Shown: positions 37,031 through 46,372 of the stretch, one piece after another
How positions within the stretch are numbered: position 1 is the first letter of the stretch
How the letters are laid out: each line of letters begins with the position of its first letter
Source of the DNA: JAJEFO01 sp009843725
GTDB taxonomy: Bacteria; Pseudomonadota; Alphaproteobacteria; Rhodobacterales; Rhodobacteraceae
Assembly (NCBI GenBank): GCA_965243215.1
Contig: CBDEUJ010000004.1
Span: 806,001-870,000, forward strand
Direction of reading: 5' to 3'
DNA: 64,000 nucleotides
Notes under the pieces: model-generated
The model's database searches: none
Seen by the model: the letters and a program-made list of their open reading frames with translations, nothing else
Told to the model about the DNA's origin: nothing
Made by a program: the position numbers and the translations under genes

Positions 37031-37582
37031 ATGACACGTTTGCGCAAACGCATGACCGACGACATGGCCGTTCGCGGTCTCGCGGAGCACACGGTACGCT
37101 CGTATCTTTGCTCCGTCTCCGGGCTTGCGCACCACTACAACCGCAGTCCCGAGGAGATCTCCGCGCAAGAAGTCCAGGACTGCCTGCTTCACCTGCACGA
37201 GGAGCGCGGACTGTCCTGGAAGAGCTGCAACTGCGCCCGGCACGGGATCCGCTTCCTCTGCCGCATCACGCTTGGCCGGCCCGACCCGCACTTCTACGTG
37301 CCCGGCGCCAGGACGCCATCGGCATTGCCGGAGATCCTCAGCCATGACGAGCTGGTCCGGCTGTTCACGGTGACCCGGAACGTCAAGCGCCTCGCCGTGC
37401 TGATGACGGCCTGCGCTGCCGGGCTCCGGGCCAGCGAGATCTGCCGTCTGCACGTCACGGACATCGACTCCAGGCGGATGTGCCTTCGCGTCGACCAGGG
37501 CAAGGGCAGCAAGGACCGCTACGTGCCGCTGTCGCAGCGGCTGCGGCCAGGACACGCCCGACCGCCGCATCGACGTTCTTGA
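37031..37582 (+). pseudogene. Tyrosine recombinase/integrase gene truncated in its catalytic domain
   Basis: The N-terminal SAM-like DNA-binding domain (MTRLRKRMTDDMAVRGLAEH, then HLHEERGLSWKSCNCARHGIRF) and the first catalytic-domain block are present. ACAAGLRASEICRLH carries the first Arg and GKGSKDRYVPLS the Lys hairpin. The frame then leaves homology near 37545 and ends in HARPPHRRS. The H-x-x-R, His and Tyr of the active site are missing, so it is inactive. The group is often found with IS91-type elements. The junction runs straight into a decayed oxygenase gene on the other strand. Confidence 0.85.
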
Positions 37583-38419
37583 GGGTTTCGAAAGACAGGC
37601 CTGCGATGCTGTAGTCATGCTCCAGAAGCCAGACAAGTTTCTCGGGAGCGTCTGGCGCCTCAAAGCGATGCTCGATCTCGCTCGCAATCTGCTCCACAAG
37701 ATGTCCGTGGTCCGGTGCTGATGCGGCCACATTCCCGCCCGGCGCCAGAACCAGATTGTAGACCAGACATGCACGGTGGCCTTCGGTTACTGGACGAATT
37801 TCATGTTCGCAGTCGGCATAGAATGCGCATAGATCAGTTCGGAGGGATCGCCGCTGCGCATGTCGACAACCGCCTCCCGATCTTGGTGACGGATGAACAA
37901 CTCTCCCCCTTGGCCGGCGACCGGCAATGCGACCACCAAGGTCGCTACCATGCCATCCGCCTTCTCCGTATCGCGGTGAGGGGCAAAATAGCCGCCTTCT
38001 TCGCAAAGCAGGAACTTGCAAAGTTCCGCCTGCACCACATCCACCGGATAGCCGAGCCCTTCGGCCAGGCGTTCAAGGATGTGCCCGAACGCCTCGTCCC
38101 AGGACGAGCCTCCAACCAAGATCTGGTCAGGCGAGATCTGCCAACAGTCACGAACCGACCGGTCCAGTACCGTTTCCTCGCCGCGCCCTTATGGCGCGCG
38201 TTCCCCAAGCGTCACCAGCTCCCTCTGATGCGCCAACTGGAGCAGGAAAGCAAGGACGCCCGTCGCCAGGATGGAAATGCGAGGCATCGGCGTGTGAAAC
38301 CGGCCGTGCACGCAGTAGTCGCCCGGGCAATCGATTGACGAGATCAGGTTCGAAAGGCCAGACAGCCGTTCGTCGAATGAGAAATAACTGCCGAAACTCT
38401 CGTCAATGTCTTCGCTCAT
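37550..38419 (-). pseudogene. Decayed 2-oxoglutarate/Fe(II) oxygenase gene
   Basis: Reading leftwards from ATG 38419, a frame reaches LVTLGERAP and a TAA stop. It continues in the same frame as GRGEETVLDRSVRDCWQ and GSSWDEAFGHILERLAEGL, then the FAPHRDTEKADGM block with the H-x-D iron ligands. Near 37825 it shifts frame into FYADCEHEIRPVTEGHR, which carries the distal His, and VYNLVLAPGGN. Homology is lost at about 37550, where the truncated recombinase begins. A nonsense codon, a frameshift and loss of the 3' end together make it a clear pseudogene. Confidence 0.85.
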
Positions 38420-38500
38420 TGGAATCCCTCATCCATTCAGGCGCAAGGCGCCTTCCAATGTCAGCGGTGCCGCAGTTTGCCGAGGCCAGCGTGAATTGGA

Positions 38501-39058
38501 TCAGTTCGCGCCAGTCGTCGGCTGGAAGACAAAATGACCCTGGTGCCTGAACGCCAAAACTCCGCGTTCCGAGACTTTTGCAAATGCCTCAAGCTTGTCA
38601 TGAACTTCCAGGTCCATCTCCTGCCGGGAACGAACCGGACCAGTTCGCAGCACCGCTTCTTCTCCATCAAGATTGGCGAGCGAGATTCCGTAGCAGGCAT
38701 TGAACCGAGGTGCAAAGAAGTCATCGCTGACTTTGGTGTCGGCGTCCCAGGAAGATCCCTTGTCCAGCATTTGCATGTCATTCGTCACTTCGGTGACCGC
38801 TTCGCCCATGATCATCGGGCGCCTTTCCGATTCGGGTTGCTCGAACCGGGGACCAGAAGCCTCGCTCTGGCCGGACACCTGCACGAAAGCTTCAGGCGTG
38901 CGCTCGGTGCACACGCGGATTTCGAATTCCCGTTTGCTCCAAGCCATCCGCTTGCGGATTGCATTGTCGGTCACGCCCAATTCCAGATGACCGAAAATGG
39001 CCACTCCCCTCAGATCCGGGAAGGCTTCACGAAGCCCGAAAAAGTGCTCCTCTGCCAT
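38501..39058 (-). CDS. Hypothetical protein
   Basis: Open frame of 185 codons from ATG 39058, with a coding-like composition (AIFGHLELGVTDNAIRKRMAW, EFEIRVCTERTPEAF, DLEVHDKLEAFAKVSERG). I recognise no domain, signal peptide or membrane segment. It precedes the decayed 2OG oxygenase gene on the same strand and lies among pseudogenes, so it may itself be a remnant. A longer frame to 39127 exists, but its start has no better support. Confidence 0.35.
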   Translation of the reverse strand: MAEEHFFGLREAFPDLRGVAIFGHLELGVTDNAIRKRMAWSKREFEIRVCTERTPEAFVQVSGQSEASGPRFEQPESERRPMIMGEAVTEVTNDMQMLDKGSSWDADTKVSDDFFAPRFNACYGISLANLDGEEAVLRTGPVRSRQEMDLEVHDKLEAFAKVSERGVLAFRHQGHFVFQPTTGAN

Positions 39059-39139
39059 TTTTGCTTGTTGTCCACGTAGTGAACGAACTGGGCCGCTCAA
39101 GCGCTTGTGCCGCCCTGGCATTGCCAAGCCGCTCGGCCA

Positions 39140-39431
39140 AGGCGTAAGGGATTGCCGGGTCTGTCAAACCTTCCAAGTCCGGATGGACGCCTTCAAGGGG
39201 AAGGCGTTCCGCGACAAGAGCGAACAGCGCGTCCGCCTGAAACTCTGCGTCCACTTCGACCTGATCGCCATCGCGCGCATGTTCAAGAACGGCAGGGACG
39301 GCCCGCTCGACGGCGTGCACGAACGCGACCTGCGGGAAATGTCGATGAAATTCGCCAACGCGCCAGCTACGCTGGCCGGCAGCCCCAATGACATGTCCTG
39401 GCGCAAGCGGCGGCACCTGGCGGCGCCGTGA
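39140..39431 (+). pseudogene. Possible 3' remnant of a transposase gene
   Basis: The plus-strand frame ending at 39431 reads MDAFKGKAFRDKSEQRVRLK and FDLIAIARMFKNGRD. This has the flavour of the C-terminal helix of IS4-like transposases, where a basic segment is followed by FNLVALARM-like residues. There is no catalytic core upstream. Weak evidence; it fits the surrounding graveyard of mobile DNA. Confidence 0.35.
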
Positions 39432-39675
39432 GCAGCGTGACGGACACGATTCCGGCGGTCCGGGCAGGACCGATTGAAACGATCACGCACGACCCGCGCG
39501 GCCATGACGGAATTGCTGTCCGTCATTGGTGGTGTTCCATCATTCTCACAACCGAAGCGCCAAAAGCTCTTTGAACGAAATTTTCCTTGCAAAACAAAAT
39601 TGGAATGGTCCAGACTTCGATAGATGCGGGTTATCAGCGTCGCTAAAGCAGGGACAGATCTGAAAGGTGAGAGCT

Positions 39676-41055
39676 ATGGAAGAGCAGCTAGCCGAACTAG
39701 CGGCAAAAATCACTGAATTGGAGGCGAAGGCAGGTGTCACGAACACGATGTTCGCGGAGGCCTACTATTACCTCACGATTCCGCTGATGGTCATCATTCA
39801 CGCAGGATTTCTTGCCTACGAAATGGGAGCATCGCGGCAAAAGAACGTTCTGGCATCGGGCGTCAAAAACATCCTTGCCTTTGCGTTCATGGTACCAACC
39901 TTCTACTTCTTCGGATGGTGGGTCTACTGGGGCTTTCCCACTGGATTGACCCTTTCGCCAGGCCCCTACGAGATTTCGGGAGCGGGCTACGCGAACGTAA
40001 TCGCCCTTCCGTGGGTCGAGTACATGGGCCCGAACATTGCGGACCAGGCCTCCGGCGTGTTCTGGGGTGCATTCACTCTCTTTGCCGCCACAACCGCCTC
40101 GATCATGTCTGGCGCCGTCATTGAGCGCATTCAGGTCGCGGGCTTCGTGATCCTTGCGGTCGTACTTGGCAGCTTTGCATGGGTTGTCGCGGCAGCTTGG
40201 GGCTGGCACGCAGACGGCTGGCTCGTCACCAAGTTTGGCGTACATGACTTCGGCGCGGCGGGTCTCGTGCACGCAGTAGCCGGTTTCTTCGCCCTGGGCA
40301 TCCTGATCAATCTCGGACCCCGCATCGGCAAGTTCAACGCCGACGGCTCCGCAAACCACCTTGGCGGGCACAACTTGCCGTTCACGCTGGTGGGACTGAT
40401 GCTGATCATCGTCGGCTTCTGGGGCTTCCTCATGGCCTGCGTGATCATTCCGGGCGAGGCATGGAGCTGGTATTCCGACAAGCCGACAACGATCTACGGC
40501 ACGCCAATGACCCTCGGTGCGCTGGCATTCAACATCCTGATGGGATTTGCAGGCGGAATCATCGGTGCCTGGGCGGTGACGCGCGATCCGTTCTGGATGA
40601 TGTCCGGTGCACTGGCCGGAATCATCGGCTGCGCATCGGGCCTCGATGTCTACTGGCCACCTCTCGCGTTCCTCATGGGCGCGGCCTCCGGTGCGTTGCT
40701 CAAGCCGTGCGCCAAGTGGCTTGAGAGACGCGGCATCGATGATGCTGTCGGGGCGGTCACCGTGCATGGCACGATTGGCCTCTTTGGCCTGATCATGTTC
40801 GGCGTCTGGGCAACCGGCCTTCCTGCGCTGCAGGGTGAAGGCGTCGCGACGGTCACGATCTATGGCCAGGTCGTCGGAGCGATCGTCTTCTTCCTTCTGG
40901 GCTTCGTCCCCGGTTACGTGGTCAGCTGGATCCTGAAACAGTTCGGATTGCTCCGCGTCGGCGAGGCAGCCGAGATTTCCGGCCTTGACATGGCCAAGGT
41001 GCCGGTTTCGGCCTATCCAGAAGGCATCAACATGTCGTCAAGCCCGACAAGCTGA
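39676..41055 (+). CDS. amt: Ammonium transporter
   Basis: Amt/Rh-family channel, 459 aa, predicted trimer in the inner membrane with 11 or so membrane helices. The twin histidines of the pore are His199 (GAAGLVHAVAG) and His364 (TVHGTIG). An unusual short charged segment, EEQLAELAAKITELEAKAG, precedes the first helix and could form a coiled coil. ATG 39676 is preferred over GTG 39667 because AAGGTGAG precedes it. No glnK/PII gene lies next to it; a 64-residue membrane protein and a type III glutamine synthetase follow, suggesting linked ammonium uptake and assimilation. Confidence 0.94.
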   Translation: MEEQLAELAAKITELEAKAGVTNTMFAEAYYYLTIPLMVIIHAGFLAYEMGASRQKNVLASGVKNILAFAFMVPTFYFFGWWVYWGFPTGLTLSPGPYEISGAGYANVIALPWVEYMGPNIADQASGVFWGAFTLFAATTASIMSGAVIERIQVAGFVILAVVLGSFAWVVAAAWGWHADGWLVTKFGVHDFGAAGLVHAVAGFFALGILINLGPRIGKFNADGSANHLGGHNLPFTLVGLMLIIVGFWGFLMACVIIPGEAWSWYSDKPTTIYGTPMTLGALAFNILMGFAGGIIGAWAVTRDPFWMMSGALAGIIGCASGLDVYWPPLAFLMGAASGALLKPCAKWLERRGIDDAVGAVTVHGTIGLFGLIMFGVWATGLPALQGEGVATVTIYGQVVGAIVFFLLGFVPGYVVSWILKQFGLLRVGEAAEISGLDMAKVPVSAYPEGINMSSSPTS

Positions 41056-41078
41056 AAACAGGTCAAGGAGTAGAATCC

Positions 41079-41273
41079 ATGGGATATGACATCGCAAACT
41101 GGGACGCCGTTGAAGGTGCCCTCTACATGGGAGCCCATTCCTCCTGGGAGGTGATCTGGACGGTTATCGCCGCGCTGGTCTGCATCGGAGCGGTGTATCT
41201 CGGCTCAAGGCATGAGCTTGACGCGTACAAGCGCATGCAGGAAGGCAAGGACGTCGAGTCCGGCCACGGGTGA
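41079..41273 (+). CDS. Small single-pass membrane protein downstream of amt
   Basis: 64 residues with one hydrophobic helix (about 23-42, VIWTVIAALVCIGAVYLG), an aromatic N-terminus (MGYDIANWDAVEGALYMG) and a charged cytosolic-type tail (RHELDAYKRMQEGKD). AAGGAG lies nine bases upstream of the ATG, and the gene begins 23 bases after amt. I do not know its family. Position and size suggest a small accessory subunit or modulator of the ammonium channel; this is inference. Confidence 0.75.
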   Translation: MGYDIANWDAVEGALYMGAHSSWEVIWTVIAALVCIGAVYLGSRHELDAYKRMQEGKDVESGHG

Positions 41274-41291
41274 TGTCCGAACAAGACGGAT

Positions 41292-41318
41292 GCGGGCCGC
41301 CCAGCCTGGGCGGCCCGC
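41292..41318 (+). terminator. Strong GC-rich hairpin between the small protein and glnT
   Basis: GCGGGCCGCCCA and TGGGCGGCCCGC form a perfect 12-bp stem with a three-base loop, 19 bases after the small-protein stop and 61 before glnT. The following bases (AATCATTC) are not a T-tract. Probably terminates or attenuates the amt transcript. Confidence 0.7.
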
Positions 41319-41379
41319 AATCATTCGAACAACGACTTGCGTGACCGCGACGCAGCAAGGAAAACGGGAGACGAAAGCA

Positions 41380-42687
41380 ATGGCAGCCAACCTCGCCAAC
41401 TATGCCAAGAAGAACCGGATCCAGTTCTTCCTTTTCAACTTCACGGACCTGTTCGGCGTGCAGCGGGCCAAGCTCGTGCCGACAAGCGCAGTGGCCGACA
41501 TGCAGAAATCCGGTGCGGGATTCGCGGGCTTTGCGTCATGGCTGGACATGACACCCGCCCACCCGGACATGATGGTGATGCCGGATGCAACCTCGGTCAT
41601 CCAGCTTCCGTGGAAGCCGGAGATCGCCTGGGTCGCGGGAAGTCCCTGGCTCAACGACGCGCCGGTCGCGCAAGCCCCTCGCAACGTGCTCCTGGCCCTG
41701 GCAAAGGAAGCCGCCAGCGACAACCACGTGCTGATGACGGGAGTCGAGCCGGAGTTCCACCTGATCGACGCCGACGGATCGGACATTTCCGATCCTCGCG
41801 ACACGCAGGAGAAGCCCTGCTACGACCAACTCGCCCTGATGCGTCGCTACGAAGTCATTGCCGAGGTCTGCCGCCACATGGAGACACTCGGCTGGGGGCC
41901 CTACCAGAACGACCATGAGGATGCGAACGGCCAGTTCGAAATCAACTGGGACTATTCAGAGGCGTTGACAACGGCCGACAGGGCGGTGTTTTTCAAGTTC
42001 ATGGTGAAGGAAGTCGCCGCCCGGCACGGCTTCCGCGCAACTTTCATGCCGAAGCCATTTGCACACCTGACGGGCAACGGGTGCCACGCGCACATTTCGC
42101 TCTGGTCAAGAACGGGAAAGAAGAACCACTTCGCCGACAAGAAGGATGAAATGGGCCTGTCCAAGACGTGCCATCATTTCATCGGCGGGCTGATGAAGCA
42201 CGCGCCGGCGCTTGCCGCGCTCGGCAATCCCACAGTCAACAGCTACAAGCGCATCAACGCGCCGGCCACGATGTCGGGAGCCACGTGGTCGCCGAACGCG
42301 ATTTCCTATGGCGGCAACAATCGGACTCACATGATTCGCATTCCCGATGCAGGGCGCATCGAGCTTCGGCTCGCCGATGGAGCGGCCAACCCGTATCTCC
42401 TGATGGCAGGCATTTTGGCTGCCGGCCGCCTTGGAATCGCGAAGAAGGCCAACCCCGGAAAGCGCATGGACTTCGATGCCTACGCGGAACCGGAGAAGCT
42501 CGGGAACGCCGGCAAGCTGCCGCTGAATCTCCTGGATGCCCTGCGGGCTCTTGAGGTGGACACGGACTTCAATCGCGCCCTCGGAAAGGAGTTCACGGCT
42601 GCCTACCTGAAGCTGAAAACGGATGAGTGGAACAGCTATTCCCGTCACCTGACTGACTGGGAAAGGGAGCGGACGCTCGACTGCTGA
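41380..42687 (+). CDS. glnT: Type III glutamine synthetase
   Basis: Glutamine synthetase-fold ligase, 435 aa, resembling GlnT of rhizobia rather than the dodecameric GlnA. Visible blocks are FTDLFGVQRAKLVP near the N-terminus, GVEPEFHL and HEDANGQFEINW with metal-binding acids, GNGCHAHISLW, and NNRTHMIRIPDAGRIELRLAD for ATP and glutamate. ATG 41380 has GGGAG ten bases upstream; the longer frame to 41212 overlaps the hairpin and the small gene and is rejected. It shares its fold with gmaS at 57.1 kb but is clearly a different branch. It may assimilate ammonium released from methylamines. Confidence 0.88.
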   Translation: MAANLANYAKKNRIQFFLFNFTDLFGVQRAKLVPTSAVADMQKSGAGFAGFASWLDMTPAHPDMMVMPDATSVIQLPWKPEIAWVAGSPWLNDAPVAQAPRNVLLALAKEAASDNHVLMTGVEPEFHLIDADGSDISDPRDTQEKPCYDQLALMRRYEVIAEVCRHMETLGWGPYQNDHEDANGQFEINWDYSEALTTADRAVFFKFMVKEVAARHGFRATFMPKPFAHLTGNGCHAHISLWSRTGKKNHFADKKDEMGLSKTCHHFIGGLMKHAPALAALGNPTVNSYKRINAPATMSGATWSPNAISYGGNNRTHMIRIPDAGRIELRLADGAANPYLLMAGILAAGRLGIAKKANPGKRMDFDAYAEPEKLGNAGKLPLNLLDALRALEVDTDFNRALGKEFTAAYLKLKTDEWNSYSRHLTDWERERTLDC

Positions 42688-42688
42688 C

Positions 42689-43870
42689 GTGAATCTCCCC
42701 TATATCGACATCGCAAGGCCCGGGTTTTCCACCAAATCACGCGAAGTCATGGAGGCGCGCTCCGAATCCTGGTGTGCCAGAACTCCATTCGGCCTCGCCG
42801 TGCTCAGGCACCGGCAGGCGGGGCAGCTCCTGCGCGACCGGCGGCTCCGACAGGGCAGTCACGCCTGGCCGGACATCATCGGCATTTCCGGGAAATTTGC
42901 CGAATTCTGGAAGGCAAGCCTCATCTCGATCGAAGGTGCTGAACACAGAAACCTGCGCAGGATTGCACAGGCCGCGCTTTCCAATGACTTCGTGCTGTCG
43001 CTTGAACCTGCCTTTCGCGACATCGCCGCCGGCCTTGCAGACCGCCTTCGAGAAACGGACGCGTTCGAATTCGTGGGCTCTTTCAGCGAACCGTTTGCGG
43101 GTCGTGCAATCACCGCGCTTCTGGCTCTGCCCGACGGTGATGCCGACGAAATTGCCAAGGACGCCAGCACGCTCGGACTCGCGATGGGACTCGATGCCCG
43201 AAGCCACGAGGCAGCGGTCAATGCCGCGTGCACCCGCCTCAGCGAACTCGCCGCCGAATTGATCGCCCGCGCAAGACTTGGTCAGGACAGAGCCGGATAT
43301 GTGGCACGTCTGGTCAGGGAAGCCGACGCCGCTGGCTTCGCAGAAAGGCAAGCGCTCATCGACCTGGTGGTAATCTCGATCTTCGGCGGCGTGGACACGA
43401 CGCGTGCCCAACTTGCATTCGCGGCCTTTCTGTTCGCGCAACACGCAGACCAATGGCATTGGCTGCGTCAGAATCGCGAAATGGCGCCCCAGGCGATCGA
43501 GGAGGTGATCCGCCGCTACCCGACCACAACCTGGGCCACGCGAGAGGCGCTGGAGACCTTTGAACATGACGGCGTCGAAATCCGGAAGGGAGCCACCATC
43601 CACGTCTTTGTGCACGCGACCGCCACCGACCCGGCAACGGGAGCGGGTGAAAGCTTCAACATTCGCGAACCGCAAAGGACGCATTTCGGCTTCGGCGCTG
43701 GCGCACATCACTGCCTTGGCCAGTTTGTCGCCCGCACGGACATGGCCGCGGCGCTTCTTGAACTTCTTGAGCGCTGGCAGGGAATCACGCTGGTCGGCCA
43801 GCCAGAGTTCCTTCCAGACAGCGGGAACACGAGTCCGGCCCGCCTCGTCGTCCGGCCGATCTGGGGCTGA
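42689..43870 (+). CDS. Cytochrome P450
   Basis: P450, 393 aa, soluble bacterial type. The I-helix GGVDTTRAQ, the ExxR in EEVIRRY and the heme loop FGFGAGAHHCLGQFVA with Cys342 are present. It starts with GTG one base after the glnT stop, so the two genes are coupled, though no good ribosome site is seen. No ferredoxin or reductase is nearby. It converges with tdm at the end of the TMA operon. A role in N-dealkylation of a methylated amine is possible from context but not shown by sequence. Confidence 0.9.
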   Translation: MNLPYIDIARPGFSTKSREVMEARSESWCARTPFGLAVLRHRQAGQLLRDRRLRQGSHAWPDIIGISGKFAEFWKASLISIEGAEHRNLRRIAQAALSNDFVLSLEPAFRDIAAGLADRLRETDAFEFVGSFSEPFAGRAITALLALPDGDADEIAKDASTLGLAMGLDARSHEAAVNAACTRLSELAAELIARARLGQDRAGYVARLVREADAAGFAERQALIDLVVISIFGGVDTTRAQLAFAAFLFAQHADQWHWLRQNREMAPQAIEEVIRRYPTTTWATREALETFEHDGVEIRKGATIHVFVHATATDPATGAGESFNIREPQRTHFGFGAGAHHCLGQFVARTDMAAALLELLERWQGITLVGQPEFLPDSGNTSPARLVVRPIWG

Positions 43871-43993
43871 ACGCCAATGCGCCGAAGCGCGACGTCGACC
43901 CAATGCAGGCCGGGTCAACAAGAAAGCGGAAGGAAGCATGACGAGAGGCCGCACTTCCCGGCGCAAAACCGTTTCGAGTCCCCAGCGGGCATC

Positions 43994-46372
43994 TCAGGCG
44001 TTGCCATAGTTGCCGCGCACGCGTTGCTTGGCCGGATCAAAGTGCGGAAATGGCACGACGATGGCCCGAAGTCTCTTCTGCTGCCCGTCAAGCTGGCCAA
44101 CTTCAATCTTGCTTCCTTCAGTCGCATGAACGTTTGCAACGCGAGCCAGCGCAATTGTCTTTCCAAGCACCGGTGACTTCGTGGCACTCGTTATCTCTCC
44201 GACCTGCGCCTTTCCGACCATGACACGGTCTCCCGGTGACGGCACAACGCCGCCCTCAACGTCAAGACCGACAAGCTTGCGGTGCGGATGCGACCTTCGC
44301 TCAAGAAGCGCATCGCGCCCGATGAAGTCGTCCTCCTTGGTGTCCAAAGGAACGGTGAATCCAATGCCGGCCTCGAACGGATCCGTCGTGTCGTCGAATT
44401 CGGATCCTGCGAAGATCAGCCCAGCTTCGATCCGCATCATGTCCAACGCGGCAAGGCCAAGCGGAGTCAACCCGAACTCCTTGCCGGCCTCCCAGATCTT
44501 GTCGAAGACCTCGACGGCATCCTTGGGATGACAAAACACTTCGTAGCCCAGTTCTCCGGAATAGCCGGTTCGTGAAATCACGACAGCGGCGCCATCGAAG
44601 CCACCCACCCGCGCGACGGCAAGCCGGAACCAACGCAATTCCCGTATCGTTGGCTGGGTGGGCGGCACCCAGAACACCTTGTCCAGAATGTCTCGCGAAT
44701 GCCGTCCTTGAACCGCTAAGTTGTGCAACTGATCCGTCGAGGGCCGAACCCAGGCATTGAGCCCGTGCTCCCGAGCCTGCTCCTTCAGCCAGAGACCTGA
44801 GGTGTCGTTGCCTCCGATCCAGCGAAAATTGTTGTCGCCCAGCCGATAGATCGTGCCATCGTCGATCATGCCGCCGTGCTCGTAGCACATCGCGGTATAG
44901 CTCACCTGCCCGACGCTGATCTTCTTGGCATTCCGTGTCACGCAGAGTTGCAAGAGTTTCTCGGCATCAGGACCTGTCACCTCGTACTTTCGCAGAGGCG
45001 AGAGATCCATGATGGCGGCCCGTTCGCGCACCGCCCAGTATTCCTCGATCGCGCCGTGGCTGGTGAACGTGTTCGGCAGCCAGTATCCGTTGTACTCCAC
45101 GAAGTCCCGGGTGTGCCGCGCAAAGCAGTCGTGAAATGCAGTCTGTCTGGTCTCTTCCACATCGGCCTCCGCAGATTTCCTGTAGCCGACGGAGCGGCTG
45201 AACTCTTCGCCTGCGCCATAAGTGCGCACCTGGATATCGGTCGGGTTCCAGCCGTTGGCTGGATCAACGTCACAGGGACAGGCCGTCGACACGCAGACCA
45301 GGTCGGAAAGCGCCCGCAGCAGCACGTAGTCGCCTGGCCGAGACCACGGGTCGTCCATGGAGATCGCGTTTGTCTCGTCCAGCATGGTGTTGAAGAAGAA
45401 GTTGATCGCCGGCCAGCCGCCGCGAGGGCGAATGTCAAACCGCGCAAGGTCGGCATTCATGTTGTCCGAACAATTGACGTGCCCAGGATAGCCCAAGTCC
45501 TCATAGTAACGCGCCGTGCAGGCAAGGCCGAACGTGTCGTGCCGCCCGCATGTATCCTGAACGATTTCCACCAGCGGTTCCTGGTCCACGGTCCAGTATT
45601 TCGAGAAGATGCCGGGCCTGGGATACAAGCTGCCCATCAGGGACCGCGTGGTGGTGGGATCGATCTCGCGCTCGATACCCTTGTCCAGAGCGCGCAGGCT
45701 GAATGCCTGAAAGTCGGAACATTCCCTCCCCTTGACGTCGAGGATCTGGATGTACTCGCCCTCGCGGACCTCATATGTGACCGAGTTGCCCGGCTGGATG
45801 TTCGCGTCGAATTGCGGCTCGGCCAAGGGATCGGGCGGCCCGATTTCGTCCTTGCCGTCGCCCGGCGCAGCACGACGAACGTAAAGAACGAGCTCTGTCG
45901 GAGCATCTTGACGCTCCGGGCTCATCGGCCCCCCGGGAGCGACACAGATCAGAAGGCCGTCGCATTCCACACTGAACTCCCTGAAATCGCCTGGACGCGA
46001 CCCTTCCGCGAAGACCGTCACCGAATCGCCCGTTTCCAGGTTGAATCCGGCCGCCTCCAGGGCCGACAGCACCTTCTTGCCTGAGCGGCCTCCTTCTGAG
46101 AGCACGGCTATCGTGGCGGTCGGCGTGCCCTGGCCCTTGGCGCCGAGCATCGACGCGTCCGAACTTCCGTCCGGCGCAAAGTGCACGAGTTCGCCCCGCT
46201 GCAAGCCCTCGCGATCCTGCACGATGATGCCGTCGCCCCTGAAGACCTGCACCGCGCGCGAACCGCCACCCGGAACCGGATATCGCTCAATTCCGTGCGG
46301 GAGAACTGGCAGGCCCGGCGCGATGACGCCTGATCGCTCCCATGGCACCGGGTGTATCGGTTGCGCCGTCAT
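43994..46372 (-). CDS. tdm: Trimethylamine N-oxide demethylase
   Basis: 792-aa fusion: an N-terminal region with a DUF1989 domain (about residues 190-410) and a C-terminal GcvT-like tetrahydrofolate domain (about 415-792, starting near DCFARHTRDFVEYNGYW). This is the architecture of TMAO demethylase, which splits TMAO into dimethylamine and formaldehyde; the folate domain captures the formaldehyde. Cys285, Cys365 and Cys367 have the same 80- and 2-residue spacing that I recall for the zinc cysteines of the Methylocella enzyme. Its ATG overlaps the tmoW stop by four bases. It is last in the operon, after tmm and the TMAO transporter. Confidence 0.93.
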   Translation of the reverse strand: MTAQPIHPVPWERSGVIAPGLPVLPHGIERYPVPGGGSRAVQVFRGDGIIVQDREGLQRGELVHFAPDGSSDASMLGAKGQGTPTATIAVLSEGGRSGKKVLSALEAAGFNLETGDSVTVFAEGSRPGDFREFSVECDGLLICVAPGGPMSPERQDAPTELVLYVRRAAPGDGKDEIGPPDPLAEPQFDANIQPGNSVTYEVREGEYIQILDVKGRECSDFQAFSLRALDKGIEREIDPTTTRSLMGSLYPRPGIFSKYWTVDQEPLVEIVQDTCGRHDTFGLACTARYYEDLGYPGHVNCSDNMNADLARFDIRPRGGWPAINFFFNTMLDETNAISMDDPWSRPGDYVLLRALSDLVCVSTACPCDVDPANGWNPTDIQVRTYGAGEEFSRSVGYRKSAEADVEETRQTAFHDCFARHTRDFVEYNGYWLPNTFTSHGAIEEYWAVRERAAIMDLSPLRKYEVTGPDAEKLLQLCVTRNAKKISVGQVSYTAMCYEHGGMIDDGTIYRLGDNNFRWIGGNDTSGLWLKEQAREHGLNAWVRPSTDQLHNLAVQGRHSRDILDKVFWVPPTQPTIRELRWFRLAVARVGGFDGAAVVISRTGYSGELGYEVFCHPKDAVEVFDKIWEAGKEFGLTPLGLAALDMMRIEAGLIFAGSEFDDTTDPFEAGIGFTVPLDTKEDDFIGRDALLERRSHPHRKLVGLDVEGGVVPSPGDRVMVGKAQVGEITSATKSPVLGKTIALARVANVHATEGSKIEVGQLDGQQKRLRAIVVPFPHFDPAKQRVRGNYGNA

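Noticed and set aside
37455..38021. A single 188-codon minus-strand gene
   Set aside because: Only its middle is related to a protein (the C-terminal part of the 2OG oxygenase); its start and end are out-of-frame sequence on either side of the lesions.
41380..42687. Second gamma-glutamylmethylamide synthetase
   Set aside because: Its blocks differ from gmaS and it is paired with an ammonium channel rather than mgs genes, so type III glutamine synthetase is the better call.
43960..43990. A TTCGAGTCCC string suggesting a tRNA T-arm
   Set aside because: No matching acceptor stem, anticodon arm or D-arm can be folded around it; it is chance similarity at the end of tdm.
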